Made by a program: the position numbers and the translations under genes. Under the pieces are notes generated by a model, which saw only the letters and a program-made list of their open reading frames with translations, was not told where the DNA came from and searched no databases. From Paludibacterium sp. B53371 (GTDB lineage: Bacteria; Pseudomonadota; Gammaproteobacteria; Burkholderiales; Chromobacteriaceae), in assembly GCF_018802765.1 (NCBI RefSeq), contig NZ_CP069163.1, forward strand, positions 1,994,311 through 2,058,310: DNA of 64,000 nt, in the 5' to 3' direction. Shown here piece by piece: positions 43,619 through 54,205 of the stretch. The first letter of the stretch is position 1. Every line of letters begins with the position of its first letter.

Positions 43619-45229
43619 ATGATTCATTCTGCCCGCCTTCACGAGGACGTTGATCGTTTGCTGTTGCCCATGACTGCCTCCCCCCTGTTTGGCCCAAGCC
43701 AACGACTGCGTCTGCTGAGCTTCATCACTCTCAACTTGCTGTTCGCCACCTTGATGCTGTCCCTGCTCTGGTCCCGCGCCGACCATGAGGCACGTGTGCT
43801 GACCGGCGTTGGTGTCAACAAAACCCTGCAGATTGTTGAAAATGCGCTGCGGCGCGCCGAGCTCAATCTGACGCGCAGTCATCCGCTGCTGACCCAGTCC
43901 TGCCAACAGGCCTTGCCAGCGCTGCAGCAACTGGCGGCCAAGGCCACCTCGCTCAATGCCATCTATCTTGCTGACCGCGAACATGGCTTTATCCTCTGTG
44001 CCTCTGCCTGGACAACGCCCGCCCCCGCCGCCGTGCCGCTGTCCGCCCTGATCGGCCGAGCCGATCCGGCAAGGGCACAGTTGCTCTGGCGCCGGCAACT
44101 GCCGCTGACCAGCCAGCACGGCATGGTGCTCTACCGGCCGATGGCCAATGGTCAGGCCCTGATCGGGGTCATGCATGCCAACATGCTGGAAGATCTGCTC
44201 AAGGTGATGCGTGGCGAAATGATTGATGAAATCGGCATCACCCTGTCAGGGCTGCGCCTGGAAAATCGGCAGGGAACCATTCAGTGGGACAGCCAGCCTG
44301 CCAATGCGCCACTCGAGGTTCGCCAACACTCAGACCTGCAGCCCGGCCTGCAGGTCAGCGCCCGCTACAGCCCGGCTCTGGTCTGGCGACTGGCCCGCCT
44401 GTATCTGCCGCTCGCTCTGTGTGGCATCGCGCTCTTCATGCTCGGCTCGGCCTGGGTATTGTGGCGCCGTTACAGTCCCGGCTATTTCTTCCGGCGGGCC
44501 ATCCTGACCGCCATCCGCGGCCGGCAATTCGTGCCGTATTACCAGGCCATCCGCTGCCGCAAGGGCGAGAGCGCCTTTGAAGTGCTGGTGCGCTGGCAGC
44601 ACCCTCAGAAGGGTTTGCTGATGCCGGGAGCATTTATCGCGCAGGTCGAGGCACTGGGCTGGCTGTCGCCGATGATGATCCAGGTCATGCAGCAAGTAGA
44701 GCGCGATTTGCGTCAGGCCGGCTTTCCCCGCGGCAGTCGGCTGGCCATCAACCTCAGCCCGCAGCAATTGCTCGAACAGGAGATGCTGGCGGCCATCCGC
44801 CAGTTTCAGCACCATTTGCGCCAGGCCGGACACAGCCTGGTGATTGAAGTGACGGAAGAAGGTCTGATCCAGGATCCGCAGCATGCCCGGCAGATCATGG
44901 CCAGCTGGCGGGCCGAGGGCATTGGTGTAGCGATTGACGACTTCGGTATTGGGCACAGCTCACTGGCCTACCTGCGCCAGTTTCCGTTCGACTATCTGAA
45001 AATCGACAAAAGCTTCATCGACGCGCTACCGCAGGGAGAGAAGGACCGCACCATCATCGAAGGCATCATGACGCTGGCGCGGCAGCTTGAGCTGACCGTG
45101 GTCGCCGAGGGAGTGGAACAGCAGGAGCAGGCGGATTATCTGTGGCAGATCGGTGTCGACTGCCAGCAGGGCTTTCTGTTTGCCAGACCCCAGCCGATCG
45201 CCTCGATCTGCGGTCTGCAGGCAGGATAA
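43619..45229 (+). CDS. CSS-motif EAL-domain cyclic-di-GMP phosphodiesterase
   Basis: A 536-residue membrane protein with two transmembrane helices (about 35-52 and 260-285) around a periplasmic domain holding two Cys in the CSS context (LTQSCQQALP and FILCAS). The C-terminal EAL domain has an intact EVLVR, DDFGIGHSS and AEGVEQ. In E. coli this class is controlled by disulfide state in the periplasm. No GGDEF domain is present. The start is uncertain; ATG at 43670 is possible. Confidence 0.88.
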   Translation: MIHSARLHEDVDRLLLPMTASPLFGPSQRLRLLSFITLNLLFATLMLSLLWSRADHEARVLTGVGVNKTLQIVENALRRAELNLTRSHPLLTQSCQQALPALQQLAAKATSLNAIYLADREHGFILCASAWTTPAPAAVPLSALIGRADPARAQLLWRRQLPLTSQHGMVLYRPMANGQALIGVMHANMLEDLLKVMRGEMIDEIGITLSGLRLENRQGTIQWDSQPANAPLEVRQHSDLQPGLQVSARYSPALVWRLARLYLPLALCGIALFMLGSAWVLWRRYSPGYFFRRAILTAIRGRQFVPYYQAIRCRKGESAFEVLVRWQHPQKGLLMPGAFIAQVEALGWLSPMMIQVMQQVERDLRQAGFPRGSRLAINLSPQQLLEQEMLAAIRQFQHHLRQAGHSLVIEVTEEGLIQDPQHARQIMASWRAEGIGVAIDDFGIGHSSLAYLRQFPFDYLKIDKSFIDALPQGEKDRTIIEGIMTLARQLELTVVAEGVEQQEQADYLWQIGVDCQQGFLFARPQPIASICGLQAG

Positions 45230-45251
45230 GGCCAGCCGGAGAAGGCTGGCC
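45230..45251. terminator. Hairpin between convergent EAL gene and tldD
   Basis: GGCCAGCC-ggagaa-GGCTGGCC directly after the EAL stop. There is no T-run, so its efficiency is uncertain. Confidence 0.5.
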
Positions 45252-45258
45252 CGTCATC

Positions 45259-46716
45259 TCACTCGCCGGTGCCGCCAACCGTCAGACCACCATCGATGCG
45301 CAAGGTCGGCTGTCCGACCCCCACCGGCACGCTCTGACCTTCCTTGCCGCAGACGCCCACCCCCTGATCCAGCGCCAGGTCATTGCCGATCATGGAGACA
45401 TACTGCAGCACGTCCGGACCATTGCCAATCAGCGTGGCCCCCTTGACCGGATAGGTCAGTTTGCCGTTTTCGATGCGCCAGGCTTCCGATGCAGAGAAGA
45501 CGAACTTGCCGCTGGTGATGTCCACCTGACCGCCACCGAAGTTGACGGCATACAGGCCATCCTTGACCGAGGCAATGATTTCTTGCGGATCATGGCTGCC
45601 GCCCAGCATGTAAGTATTGGTCATGCGCGGCATCGGAATGCTGGCATAGGACTCACGCCGGCCGTTGCCGGTCGGGGCTACCTTCATCAGACGGGCATTC
45701 ATGGCATCCTGCATATACCCCTTGAGGATGCCGTCCTCAATCAGGGTGGTGCACTGGGTCGGATTACCTTCGTCGTCGATGGCCAGCGAGCCGCGACGAC
45801 CGCTCAGGGTACCGTCATCCACCACGGTCACGCCTTTGGCTGCCACCCGCTCGCCGATGCGGCCACTGAAGGCCGAAGTGCCCTTGCGGTTGAAGTCCCC
45901 TTCCAGGCCATGGCCGATGGCCTCATGCAGCAGCACGCCAGGCCAGCCCGGCCCGAGCACCACAGTCATCTGACCAGCCGGGGCCGGGCGGGAGTCGAGA
46001 TTGGTCAGCGCCTGATTGACAGCCTGACGGACGAAGCGCTCGACCACTTCATCGGTAAAGCCGGACAGGTCGTAGCGGCCGCCGCCTCCGCTGGAACCCT
46101 GTTCGCGCCGACCGTTCTGTTCGGCAATCACATAGACCGACAGGCGCACCAGCGGACGCACATCCGCGGCACGGACGCCATCGTGGCGAGCCAGATAAAT
46201 GACATCGTATTCGGCCGCCAGGCCCGCCATGACCTGAATGACGCGCGGATCCATGGCGCGTGCCAGTTTTTCCACTTTTTCCAGCAACGCCACCTTGGCG
46301 GCCGCCTCCAGGCTGGCGCAGGGGTCGATGGCCGGATACAGCGCCTCGGGCTGGCGACGCTGCGGCACCGACACCGGCAAATGCCCCTCATTGCTGCCGA
46401 TGGCACGCACGGCATCAATGGCACGGGCCAGGGCGGCACCGCTGATCTCGTCGGAGTAGGCAAAGGCCGTCTTGTCGCCACTGACGGCACGGATACCCAC
46501 GCCCTGCTCGATATTGAAGCTGCCGGATTTGACGATACCCTCTTCCAGGCTCCAGCCTTCGTTGCGGATGTATTCGAAATACAGGTCGGCGTAGTCGATA
46601 TCACGACGCGCCAGACGGGCAAAGGCAGATTCCAGGGTGGCCTCGTCCAGGCCGCTGGGGGTCAGCAGCAACTGTTCGGCAGCGGCAAAGGCTTCTTGCA
46701 TGTCAGCTTCTTTCAT
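45259..46716 (-). CDS. tldD: Metalloprotease TldD
   Basis: A 485-residue protease subunit with the metal motif [12 protein letters not shown], the [17 protein letters not shown] segment and the C-terminal [18 protein letters not shown]. TldD works with TldE (PmbA) to mature peptides and degrade antitoxins. The ATG at 46716 overlaps the nitrilase stop as ATGA; a second ATG at 46701 is also possible. pmbA is not in the window. Confidence 0.94.
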   Translation of the reverse strand: MKEADMQEAFAAAEQLLLTPSGLDEATLESAFARLARRDIDYADLYFEYIRNEGWSLEEGIVKSGSFNIEQGVGIRAVSGDKTAFAYSDEISGAALARAIDAVRAIGSNEGHLPVSVPQRRQPEALYPAIDPCASLEAAAKVALLEKVEKLARAMDPRVIQVMAGLAAEYDVIYLARHDGVRAADVRPLVRLSVYVIAEQNGRREQGSSGGGGRYDLSGFTDEVVERFVRQAVNQALTNLDSRPAPAGQMTVVLGPGWPGVLLHEAIGHGLEGDFNRKGTSAFSGRIGERVAAKGVTVVDDGTLSGRRGSLAIDDEGNPTQCTTLIEDGILKGYMQDAMNARLMKVAPTGNGRRESYASIPMPRMTNTYMLGGSHDPQEIIASVKDGLYAVNFGGGQVDITSGKFVFSASEAWRIENGKLTYPVKGATLIGNGPDVLQYVSMIGNDLALDQGVGVCGKEGQSVPVGVGQPTLRIDGGLTVGGTGE

Positions 46717-47522
46717 TTCAGTACCCGGTGTGCCAGGGCTGGCAGACGCGAGCGGACAGATTGAATCATGTTGGCGTCGATCTCGGCCAGCACCACGCCT
46801 TCGCCTTGCGGCAATTCGGTCAGGATGCGCCCCCAGGGATCGATGATCATCGAATGACCATGGGTGGCACGGCCATTCTCGTGTTGACCGCCCTGGGCAG
46901 AGGCAATCACATAGCACTGGTTTTCGATGGCGCGCGCGCGCAGCAGAACCTCCCAGTGCGCCTGACCGGTTACCGCCGTGAAGGCCGCCGGCAACACCAG
47001 CACATCAAAGGGGGCCAACTGGCGGAACAACTCGGGGAAGCGCAGATCGTAACAGATCCCCAGGGCCAGTTCGCAAAACTCGGTACGACATTTGACCGGC
47101 AGGCTGCCGGGACGGATGGTATTCGACTCGCAGTAGCTCTCGCCCTGACCGGTAAAATCGAACAAATGAATCTTGTCATAGCGGGCTGCCGCCATGCCGG
47201 CAGGATCAAACACCCAGCTGGTGTTATACACCTTGCCCGCCTCGCCCGACGCCAGCGGCACCGTCCCGCCAACCAGCCAGATCTTGTGGCAGCGCGCCAT
47301 ATCGGCGAGCGCCTGCTGCAGCACGCCTTCACCCGGCACCTCGGCCAGCGCCACCTTGTCCTGATCGCGAGCCCCCATCAGGCAAAAGTATTCCGGCAAC
47401 ACCACCAGGCTGGCGCCACGTCCGGCCGCCTCGGCCACAAGCCGCTCGGCATCGCGCAGATTGCGATGCCAGTCGGTGCCGGACACCATTTGCACCGCAG
47501 CCACGAGAAATTTGGATTTCAT
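46713..47522 (-). CDS. Carbon-nitrogen hydrolase, Nit1-type (deaminated glutathione amidase)
   Basis: A 269-residue nitrilase-superfamily amidase with the triad Glu in [11 protein letters not shown], Lys in YDKIHLFDF and Cys in [12 protein letters not shown]. The HLFDF and FTGQGESY region fits Nit1/NIT-type enzymes that repair deaminated glutathione. It overlaps yhdP upstream and tldD downstream, giving the order yhdP-nit-tldD. Confidence 0.88.
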   Translation of the reverse strand: MKSKFLVAAVQMVSGTDWHRNLRDAERLVAEAAGRGASLVVLPEYFCLMGARDQDKVALAEVPGEGVLQQALADMARCHKIWLVGGTVPLASGEAGKVYNTSWVFDPAGMAAARYDKIHLFDFTGQGESYCESNTIRPGSLPVKCRTEFCELALGICYDLRFPELFRQLAPFDVLVLPAAFTAVTGQAHWEVLLRARAIENQCYVIASAQGGQHENGRATHGHSMIIDPWGRILTELPQGEGVVLAEIDANMIQSVRSRLPALAHRVLK

Positions 47523-50500
47523 GGTTGAAGCTTTCGCAAGGTATTGGTCAAGGTGGCGGACTTGAGCCGCGTCACCACCGGGTCGGTGAAGGTGCCACTG
47601 ACACTGTAATCCACCGAGAAGATCTTGCTGACCGGATCACGCAGCACCTTTTGTGCCGCCAGGGCCGCCACACCGACCACCGGGTTGATCAGGGCGGCGC
47701 CGGTTGCCAGCGCCACCCCCTCGGACAAGTGCGGTTCGACATGCACCAGCAGCTTCTGCGTTTCGGCCCCCAGGTTGACTTCGCCATTGATACTGACGTC
47801 GGCACCCGGGCCCTTCATGATCAGATTATCCGATTTAAATATACCCTGATTGATCGCGGCGTCACCCCGCAATGAGTCGAAGGCGAAGCCTTCGCTGAAG
47901 ACATCGGTGAAGTCCAGATGGATGCGGCGCGGCAGGGACTGCAGACTCAGCACCCCCAGCAGGCGGGCCACGCCCGGATCAACCTTGGCAAAACGGCCAT
48001 CGGCCAGACTGATGCTGACCTGGCCACTGAGGGCCGCCGGATTGAAGTCGGACAATCCCCCCGGCCATGACAAGCTGCCGGACAGGCTGCCATGCCCCTT
48101 GTTAAAAGTATCCCCCTCGCCGAAACGGCTCAGCAGCTTGCCGACATCGGTCGCCTGCCCCTTGAAGCGGGTCTCGACCCGCCCGGCATCCAGTACGCGC
48201 ACACTGCCGCTGAGCGTCCCTTCCGGCAGGGTCAGGCTGACATCATCCAGCTGCCAGTCGCGAGCCAGGTAGCGGGCATTGAGCTGCAGGCTGCCGAGGG
48301 TGTTTCCCTTGAATACCAGTTTGCTGACGTGGATATCCATCGCCGGCAGGCTGGCCGGGCCGCTGCCACCGCTCCCGCCGCGCCAGGCCGGATTGAGCAC
48401 CAGCAGCGGCAGGCGGGCACGAATGCTGCCATTGCCGTTCGGGTCGTAGTCCACTTCGCCCTTGGCTTCCGCCGCGTCCACCATGGCATGCCAGCGCGCG
48501 TCCCCCGGACTGTGCCCCAACCAGAGCGATGCCTTGTGAATCGCCAGGGCGCCCCAGTGGATTTCCGGCGAAGCCAGTTCGATATACAGCGGAGGCATGG
48601 CCTGGCTCTGCGACTGGGCCGGCACCCCGGCCAGGGCCCAGTTGGTCCAGGCCTGGGCATCAACCACCGGCAGGGCCACCTTGACATGGATGCCCGGCGC
48701 CGGCTGCTCGCCCAGCAGGCGACCGACAACCACTTCGGTGCCCAGGGCATTGCCTTCGGCATCGAAGCGCACCCGGCCTGCGATCTGGCTGCCGGCGGAA
48801 AAATCCAGCCTCATGCCATTGGCCGGCTGTCGTGCCGGCAGCATGGTCAGATTGAACGGCAAGGCATCGCCGGCAGCCTTGGCCAGTGGCGCCGGGGCCG
48901 ACAGCTGGGTGCCGCGCAGATCCGAGCCGACCTGCAGTGACTCCAGACCATTGTGCAAGGTAAATCGCGCCTGATAGTGCGAGCTACCCGTGATGTGCGG
49001 TGCCAGAAAATCGACATACTGTGCCAGCACCTGATGGCTGTCGGCCTGTCCGTCGACACTGAAATGCATGCGCGCATTGGCATCGGTATTGGCGCGCAGC
49101 AGGAAGGGGCCGCCGAAGGCATTGAAATGAATGCCGGAAGTCGCCACCCCCCGCTCATTGAAGGCCAGCGTGCCGGTGGCCGCCTGCAGCGGCGGCAGGG
49201 GCAAGACCGTCAGCGCCAGCTGATTGTTCATCAGTTGCAGCTGGCCGTTGACCTTCGGTCCGTTGTTGCCACTGAGCGGAATCGACAACTGCAGGCGCAA
49301 GGCTGCCGCGCCACTGGCATGGGTCTTGCCCAGGAAACCGGACAACCAGCCATCGACCGGGCTGTGCGCGGTATAGCGCAACATATCGGCCAACGGACCG
49401 GATGACTGGCCCTGGATCTCCAGATGAATGTCCTGGGCGGACAGATCGGGGATCGACACCTGCACCTGATTGAGGCGATTGCCCAGCGTCGTCACCTGGG
49501 CAGAGCGGATGTCCATGCGCTCATTCTTGAACAACAGGGCGGCATCAAACCCTTCCAGCACCGGCCAGGCGGGATCGAACTTCAGCGAAGCATGACGCAC
49601 ATTGCCCTGTACCAGGAACTCGCCGCCCTGCCCGCCCTTGAAGGGGAACTGATCCAGATTGCCGCGCAGACGCAGCTGGGCGCTTTCCAGCGTGCCGGCC
49701 TTGAGGGCGGCACGCAGCCACTTGAGGGTATCGGTACCGGCCTGGTAAGGCAGGTAATCCGCGACCCGTACCGCCGAGACCTGACCGATCTGGCCGGTCA
49801 GGTCGATCTGGCCGGCACCCGAACCGGTGTTGCGGTAGCTGCCGGTGACACTGCCCTGCAGATCATCATTGGCGAACTGCAGGCGATCGAAGCGCACATC
49901 GATGCCCTGCCCGCTGCTGCGCCAGCCCACATCGGCCGCCAGCGAGCCAAAACGCAGCGGCAGCGGAAAAATGTGCGGCATGGTCACGGTTTCGGCATGG
50001 TCGACCCGCAGTTTGCCGCCTGTCTGGTCGAAGCTGACCGAGCCTTTGACCCCGGTCACGCCAGGCACTTCGCCAAAGGGCTGCCAGGCCAGACGGGTAA
50101 AGGAGGACTCGAAGCGGTAGCGCGTCGGGGCATCGATCCGGCCCTGCCAGCTGACCGAGAGATTCTTCAGCTGGCCCGCCGGGGCAAAGCGGGCCAGCAG
50201 CGGATTGCGGTCAATCCCCAGCGCACGCAGGAAGGGCTGCAGGGCCGCCAGATTGACGTTGTCGACATGCAGCTCGCCGCCGCCCGGGGCGCCGGTATCC
50301 CAGTAACCATTGATGCTGGAGTCTTCAAACACCGGCCCGTTGGCACCGAGCAGCGACAAATGCGTGGCATTGATCTGATAGACCTCGCCATTGCGCTCCA
50401 GCTGCAGGTGCCCGCCCAGCGCAGGCAGGGTCAGTTCGGAAGCGCCGGGCAAGGTATAGGCGGCATTGCGCACCTTGACGTCGGCCTGCAGGCTGTTGAT

Positions 50501-51346
50501 GCGGCCACCGGCAAAGGCGAGCTCGATCGAGCCATCCCCTTCGCCGCGACTGAGCAGACCAAAGTTCTGCAGATAGCGGCTCCAGGGTGATACCCGGGCC
50601 CCTTGCAGACTGGCCGATACACTGCCACGCCACTGCGACCACTCGTCCAGATGATCCCCGCGCCAGTTGCCGCTCAACTCGAAACTGTCGCCGACGGCGG
50701 CCGGAGGCCGGCCGGACAGGCGCAGCTCATGCGACAACAGCCCGCTGGTGAGCTCCAGTCGCCCCCGGGCCAGAGTCAGCCTGGGCAGGCCGAGGTATTC
50801 ATCCTGCCAGGCAATGCGTGCACCGCTGATCAGGATACGGCTCTGGCGCAGCAACAAATCGCCGGGATTGGCCGCGCCGGCAGCACGCGGCTTGTTGCCC
50901 GAAAGCGGGAAGCCATTCAGATAGAACCTGCCGTCATGACCCCGGCGGATATCCAGCGAGGGTGAGGTGATCTGGATAAGCGCCATGCGCGGCTCAAATG
51001 CCAGCAGGCTTTTCCAGGAGGGCACCACCACGATGCGGTCGAGCGTGAGCGGATTGCCGTGCGGATCGTCAATGGACAGGGCCCGCAGCTCAAAGCGCGG
51101 CGCAATCCCGTCCCAGCTTCCGGACAACCGGGCGATGTGCACCTGGCGCCCCAGCACCTGAGCCGATTGCTGCTCCAGCGCATGACGATAGCGGTCGAGA
51201 TTCGGCAGAACCTGGTAAGTAAAAAACAGGAAGCCCGCCGCCACGGCCAGCAGCGCCAGACCCAGCAGCCAAGCCGAAAGCCTCAGCCCCCATTTCAGGG
51301 TGCGAATGACCGGCAGGTGACGCAACAAGCCAATGAGCTTTTTCAA
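47519..51346 (-). CDS. yhdP: YhdP/AsmA-like envelope protein
   Basis: A protein of about 1275 residues with one N-terminal membrane helix (LSAWLLGLALLAVAAGFLFF) and a very long beta-rich periplasmic part. The C-terminal AsmA-like end (VSKIFSVDYSVSGTFTDPVV) matches YhdP, which bridges inner and outer membrane for phospholipid transport in E. coli. No ATG exists near the N-terminus; TTG at 51346 (read as MKKLIGLLRHLPVI) is the best start, with another TTG at 51355. The stop overlaps the nitrilase ATG. Confidence 0.88.
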   Translation of the reverse strand: MKKLIGLLRHLPVIRTLKWGLRLSAWLLGLALLAVAAGFLFFTYQVLPNLDRYRHALEQQSAQVLGRQVHIARLSGSWDGIAPRFELRALSIDDPHGNPLTLDRIVVVPSWKSLLAFEPRMALIQITSPSLDIRRGHDGRFYLNGFPLSGNKPRAAGAANPGDLLLRQSRILISGARIAWQDEYLGLPRLTLARGRLELTSGLLSHELRLSGRPPAAVGDSFELSGNWRGDHLDEWSQWRGSVSASLQGARVSPWSRYLQNFGLLSRGEGDGSIELAFAGGRINSLQADVKVRNAAYTLPGASELTLPALGGHLQLERNGEVYQINATHLSLLGANGPVFEDSSINGYWDTGAPGGGELHVDNVNLAALQPFLRALGIDRNPLLARFAPAGQLKNLSVSWQGRIDAPTRYRFESSFTRLAWQPFGEVPGVTGVKGSVSFDQTGGKLRVDHAETVTMPHIFPLPLRFGSLAADVGWRSSGQGIDVRFDRLQFANDDLQGSVTGSYRNTGSGAGQIDLTGQIGQVSAVRVADYLPYQAGTDTLKWLRAALKAGTLESAQLRLRGNLDQFPFKGGQGGEFLVQGNVRHASLKFDPAWPVLEGFDAALLFKNERMDIRSAQVTTLGNRLNQVQVSIPDLSAQDIHLEIQGQSSGPLADMLRYTAHSPVDGWLSGFLGKTHASGAAALRLQLSIPLSGNNGPKVNGQLQLMNNQLALTVLPLPPLQAATGTLAFNERGVATSGIHFNAFGGPFLLRANTDANARMHFSVDGQADSHQVLAQYVDFLAPHITGSSHYQARFTLHNGLESLQVGSDLRGTQLSAPAPLAKAAGDALPFNLTMLPARQPANGMRLDFSAGSQIAGRVRFDAEGNALGTEVVVGRLLGEQPAPGIHVKVALPVVDAQAWTNWALAGVPAQSQSQAMPPLYIELASPEIHWGALAIHKASLWLGHSPGDARWHAMVDAAEAKGEVDYDPNGNGSIRARLPLLVLNPAWRGGSGGSGPASLPAMDIHVSKLVFKGNTLGSLQLNARYLARDWQLDDVSLTLPEGTLSGSVRVLDAGRVETRFKGQATDVGKLLSRFGEGDTFNKGHGSLSGSLSWPGGLSDFNPAALSGQVSISLADGRFAKVDPGVARLLGVLSLQSLPRRIHLDFTDVFSEGFAFDSLRGDAAINQGIFKSDNLIMKGPGADVSINGEVNLGAETQKLLVHVEPHLSEGVALATGAALINPVVGVAALAAQKVLRDPVSKIFSVDYSVSGTFTDPVVTRLKSATLTNTLRKLQP

Positions 51347-51462
51347 GGGAGACAAACCAGTACAATGGAGGGCGACCGCAAGGATTTTCCGGCACCGGCG
51401 TTCAGGCCGCAAACACCACGCACCCGGAGAAATCCATGCATCTTCTATAGCGCGGAGACATT

Positions 51463-54141
51463 ATGCCATCAAACGCCATTCGTGCCAGTGCCATCACCCG
51501 GGCCATCGCCTATTCCGGCTATCTGGCGCGTGTCTTGCAGGCACACCCGGAGGAACGCGAGCGACTGGAGCGGGAGCTTGACCAGCCCTTCTCCCTGCAG
51601 CAGATGCAGTCGTTCACCGACTGGACGGCACTCGACAGCCCCGACGCCCTCGCGCCGGCCCTGCGCGCCCTGCGCCGTGCCGTGATGGCACGCCTGATCA
51701 CCCGCGATGTCGGCGGGCTGGCCGAACTGGACGAAATTGTCTCCAGCATCAGCACCCTGGCCGAGTTTGCCGTCCGTACCGCGCTGCCGGTCGCCTGCCA
51801 GGCCCTGGCACAGTACGGCCAGCCAATCGGCGAGGATACCGGCACCCCGCAGCAATTGATCGTCATCGGCATGGGCAAGCTGGGCGGGCGCGAGCTGAAT
51901 GCCTCCAGCGATATCGACCTGATTTTCATCTATCCGGAAAACGGCCAGACCGATGGCAGCCGCAGCATCAGCAATCACGAGTATTTCTGCCAGGCAGGCA
52001 AGAAGCTGATCGCACTGCTCAACGATGTCACCGCCGATGGCCAGGTGTTCCGTGTCGACATGCGTCTGCGCCCGTACGGCGACTCGGGGCCGCTGGCCAT
52101 GAGCTTCAGCGCACTGGAAAACTACCTGCTGACCCAGGGGCGGGAGTGGGAGCGCTACGCCTGGATCAAGGCCCGCGCCCTGACCGGCGATGCCGAAGGC
52201 CTGTCCGAGCTGGTCCGTCCCTTCGTCTACCGCAAATACCTCGATTACAACGCCTATGGCGCCATGCGCGAACTGTCGAGCCAGATCCGGCGCGAAGTGG
52301 CACGACGCGACCTGGCCGACAACATCAAGCTCGGCCCGGGCGGCATTCGCGAAATTGAATTCATCGCCCAGGTCTTTCAGTTGATTCGCGGCGGGCGTGA
52401 AAAAAGCCTGCAGCTGTTTGGCACCCGGGAGACACTGCAACGCCTGGCGGTACTGCGTCTGCAGGAACCGCAGGCCATCGACGAGCTGATGCAGGCCTAT
52501 ACCTTCCTGCGCAATCTCGAACACCGGCTGCAATATGTCGACGACCAGCAGACCCAGACCCTGCCGGAACAACCTCAGGCACTGGAAAATCTGGCCAGTG
52601 CCATGAACTTTTCCAGCACCGATGCCTTTCTGTCGGCACTGACCGAGCACCGCCGCCATGTCACGCGGCACTTCGAACAAGTGTTTTTCCTGCCGACCGA
52701 GGCGGCACCCGACCATCCGCTGACCGCGCTGTGGCGTGATATCGGGGAAGGTGACATCAGCCCGCAGCTGGCAGCCCTCGGCTATCAGCAGGCGCAGGAC
52801 GTCGCCCGCCTGTTGCACGGCCTGTCCACCAGTCAGCGCTATCAGCAGATGGCACTGGCCAACCGCAAGAAATTCGACGCACTGATTCCCCCGCTGGTGG
52901 AGGTTTCCGGCCATTTTCCCAATCCGGATGCCACCTTGTCGCGCGTCCTGACCCTGCTGGAGGCCATCAGCCGTCGTGCGCCCTATCTGGCTCTGTTGAC
53001 GGAATATCCGCAGACGCTGCAACGACTGGCCTCGCTGTCATCGGCCAGCGCCTGGGTATCCACCTATCTGACCCGTCACCCCATCCTGCTGGACGAGTTG
53101 CTGGATGCCCGCGTGCTGTACGGCACGCCGGACTGGCCGGCCATCGCCGCCCAGCTGGAACAGCAGTTGATTGATTGCCAGGGCGATGTCGAAGCCAAGA
53201 TGGACACCCTGCGCCATGTGCAGCACGCCCAGGCCTTCCGCCTGGTTGCCCAGGATCTGGCCGGCATGTGGACCGTCGAGGCCCTGTCTGACGAACTGTC
53301 CCGGCTGGCCGACCTGATCCTCGACGCGACCTTGCGTCATGCCTGGCTGGACATTGCGGCACGCCATACCGATATCCCCTGCTTCGCGGTCATCGGCTAC
53401 GGCAAGCTCGGCGGCAAGGAGCTGGGCTACGCCTCCGACCTGGATGTGATCTTCCTGTTCGACGACCCGCACCCCGACGCCCCGGAGCTGTACTCGCGAC
53501 TGGCCCGCAAGATGGTCACCTGGCTGACCAGCACCACGGCCGCCGGCGGGCTCTACGACATCGACCTGCGCCTGCGTCCCAACGGCTCCAGCGGTTTGCT
53601 GGTCAGCACGGTACAGGCCTTCGAGAACTATCAGGAGAAGCAGGCCTGGGTCTGGGAGCACCAGGCACTGAGCCGGGCGCGCTTCGTTGCCGGCGACGAG
53701 CAGCTGGGACAGCGCTTCGATCGGGCGCGCCAGGCGATTCTCGCCGCGCCGCGCGATCCGGCGCTGCTGGCGGACGAGGTGCGCAACATGCGCCAGCGCA
53801 TGCTGGAGACCCACCCGGCCGAACCGGCCGACGTCAAGCATGCACGCGGCGGGCTGGTGGACATCGAATTCATCGTGCAGTACCTGATTCTGGCCCATGC
53901 CGGTCAGTTGCCCGAGCTGTGCGCCAATACCGGCACCATCGCCCTGCTGGCCGTGGCCGCCCGAGCCGGGCTGATTCCGGGCGAGCTGGCCGAGGCCGCC
54001 CGACAGACCTATCGCTACTGCCGAAAACTGCAGCATGCGGCACGCCTGAACGAGCTGCGGCGTTGCGAAGTCACGCCGGAACTGGAAGAACACTACCGTC
54101 AGGCCCGGGCGCTATGGCAATATCTGTTTGGTACAGACTGA
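51463..54141 (+). CDS. glnE: Bifunctional glutamine synthetase adenylyltransferase/deadenylase
   Basis: An 892-residue protein with two nucleotidyltransferase domains. The first has GMGKLGGRELNASSDIDLIF and the second GYGKLGGKELGYASDLDVIF. It switches glutamine synthetase activity by AMP addition and removal in nitrogen control. GGAG lies 9 bases before the ATG. It is divergent from yhdP. Confidence 0.96.
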   Translation: MPSNAIRASAITRAIAYSGYLARVLQAHPEERERLERELDQPFSLQQMQSFTDWTALDSPDALAPALRALRRAVMARLITRDVGGLAELDEIVSSISTLAEFAVRTALPVACQALAQYGQPIGEDTGTPQQLIVIGMGKLGGRELNASSDIDLIFIYPENGQTDGSRSISNHEYFCQAGKKLIALLNDVTADGQVFRVDMRLRPYGDSGPLAMSFSALENYLLTQGREWERYAWIKARALTGDAEGLSELVRPFVYRKYLDYNAYGAMRELSSQIRREVARRDLADNIKLGPGGIREIEFIAQVFQLIRGGREKSLQLFGTRETLQRLAVLRLQEPQAIDELMQAYTFLRNLEHRLQYVDDQQTQTLPEQPQALENLASAMNFSSTDAFLSALTEHRRHVTRHFEQVFFLPTEAAPDHPLTALWRDIGEGDISPQLAALGYQQAQDVARLLHGLSTSQRYQQMALANRKKFDALIPPLVEVSGHFPNPDATLSRVLTLLEAISRRAPYLALLTEYPQTLQRLASLSSASAWVSTYLTRHPILLDELLDARVLYGTPDWPAIAAQLEQQLIDCQGDVEAKMDTLRHVQHAQAFRLVAQDLAGMWTVEALSDELSRLADLILDATLRHAWLDIAARHTDIPCFAVIGYGKLGGKELGYASDLDVIFLFDDPHPDAPELYSRLARKMVTWLTSTTAAGGLYDIDLRLRPNGSSGLLVSTVQAFENYQEKQAWVWEHQALSRARFVAGDEQLGQRFDRARQAILAAPRDPALLADEVRNMRQRMLETHPAEPADVKHARGGLVDIEFIVQYLILAHAGQLPELCANTGTIALLAVAARAGLIPGELAEAARQTYRYCRKLQHAARLNELRRCEVTPELEEHYRQARALWQYLFGTD

Positions 54142-54162
54142 CTGGCGTGGCCGTGGCAACGC

Positions 54163-54168
54163 TATAAT
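54163..54168 (+). promoter_or_regulatory. -10 element before ilvE
   Basis: A perfect TATAAT lies 38 bases before the ilvE start. The -35 (TGACTG, 18-base spacer) is weak. Confidence 0.5.
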
Positions 54169-54205
54169 CACAAAACATTAAAACGGACAAACGGAGAAAC
54201 TCATC

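Noticed and set aside
51469-53022. 517-codon minus-strand ORF opposite glnE
   Set aside because: Antisense shadow of glnE.
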